Source: Oscillospiraceae bacterium
GTDB taxonomy: Bacteria; Bacillota; Clostridia; Oscillospirales; Oscillospiraceae
NCBI GenBank assembly: GCA_017557265.1
Contig: JAFZAM010000117.1
Location: forward strand, 1 to 40,141
Length of the DNA stretch: 40,141 bases
Reading direction: 5' to 3'
Each line of letters starts with the position of its first letter. Positions within the stretch are counted from its first letter, which is position 1. The notes under the pieces were generated by a model. That model was given only the letters and a program-made list of their open reading frames with translations, was not told the origin of the DNA and did no database searches. The position numbers and the translations under genes are program-made. Positions 40,112 through 40,141 of this stretch are shown here, piece by piece.

Positions 40112-40141
40112 TGGCGACCCAGAACGGGCTCGAACCGTCGA
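40112..40141 (-). tRNA. Partial tRNA (3' part only)
   Basis: Minus strand: CCA at 40112-40114, discriminator G, acceptor 3' half CTGGGTC and a T-arm with GGTTCGAGCC. The rest lies beyond the window. The acceptor end resembles clostridial tRNA-Lys, but the anticodon is not seen, so identity is left open. Confidence 0.85.

Overview
The window reads as chromosomal DNA from a GC-rich, spore-forming, anaerobic Firmicute of the class Clostridia. Sporulation genes (spoIVB, yqfC-yqfD, ylbJ, cotJ) show an endospore former. Ferredoxin-dependent 2-oxoacid oxidation, a probable pyrophosphate-type phosphofructokinase, and a formate/tetrahydrofolate plus corrinoid cluster point to anaerobic fermentation. 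An Oscillospirales-like gut lineage is my guess; the sequence itself supports only 'high-GC Clostridia'. I see no phage, insertion sequence, CRISPR array or rRNA. Codon use looks uniform, and the window looks like core genome with a few lineage-specific features.

Layout. 1-969: 3' part of a macro-domain protein with a C-terminal helical domain (+). 1-2 kb: spoIVB (-). 2.3-3.6 kb: a PG-binding/LysM/M14 peptidase (+). 3.6-10.9 kb: a tightly packed minus-strand operon yqfC-yqfD-phoH-ybeY-era-recO-mutS2, followed by ptsH with its own promoter. 11-12.5 kb: ylbJ, divergent from yqfC, then a small four-cysteine protein (+). 12.6-20.4 kb: a plus-strand run of two CorC-like membrane proteins, a P-loop ATPase, a four-subunit 2-oxoacid:ferredoxin oxidoreductase (delta-alpha-beta-gamma), an XRE-cupin regulator and an AMP-forming acyl-CoA synthetase. 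20.4-25.2 kb: minus-strand F420-ligase-like protein, DUF4349 lipoprotein, proS and fba. 25.4-26.6 kb: phosphofructokinase, divergent from fba. 26.6-33.1 kb: minus-strand operon radical SAM-uvrC-rsmD-coaD-coiled coil-secDF. 33.2-38.3 kb: minus-strand one-carbon block fhs-fchA-folD, then a methyltetrahydrofolate methyltransferase and its corrinoid protein. 38.5-39.6 kb: a fused cotJA-cotJB gene and cotJC (+). 39.87-40.14 kb: tRNA-Gly(GCC), tRNA-Phe(GAA) and the 3' end of a third tRNA (-).

How it fits together. Fhs, FchA and FolD carry formate to methylene-THF. FolD appears to have lost the cyclohydrolase Lys and Gln, which would explain the partner FchA. The methyltransferase and corrinoid protein could connect methyl-THF to an unidentified methyl donor or acceptor. 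The oxidoreductase and acyl-CoA synthetase could together turn amino-acid-derived 2-oxoacids into acyl-CoA and acid, with the XRE-cupin protein as a local sensor. yqfC/ylbJ and cotJ sit behind sigma-E-like promoters.

No gene-free stretch exceeds 300 bases. The longest are 39585-39868 (terminator, AT-rich inverted repeat, tRNA terminator), 38284-38541 (fhs promoter, cotJ promoter and palindromes), 2011-2263 (a GC-rich hairpin and a possible leader ORF) and 34733-34929 (promoter and a leader of about 110 nt).
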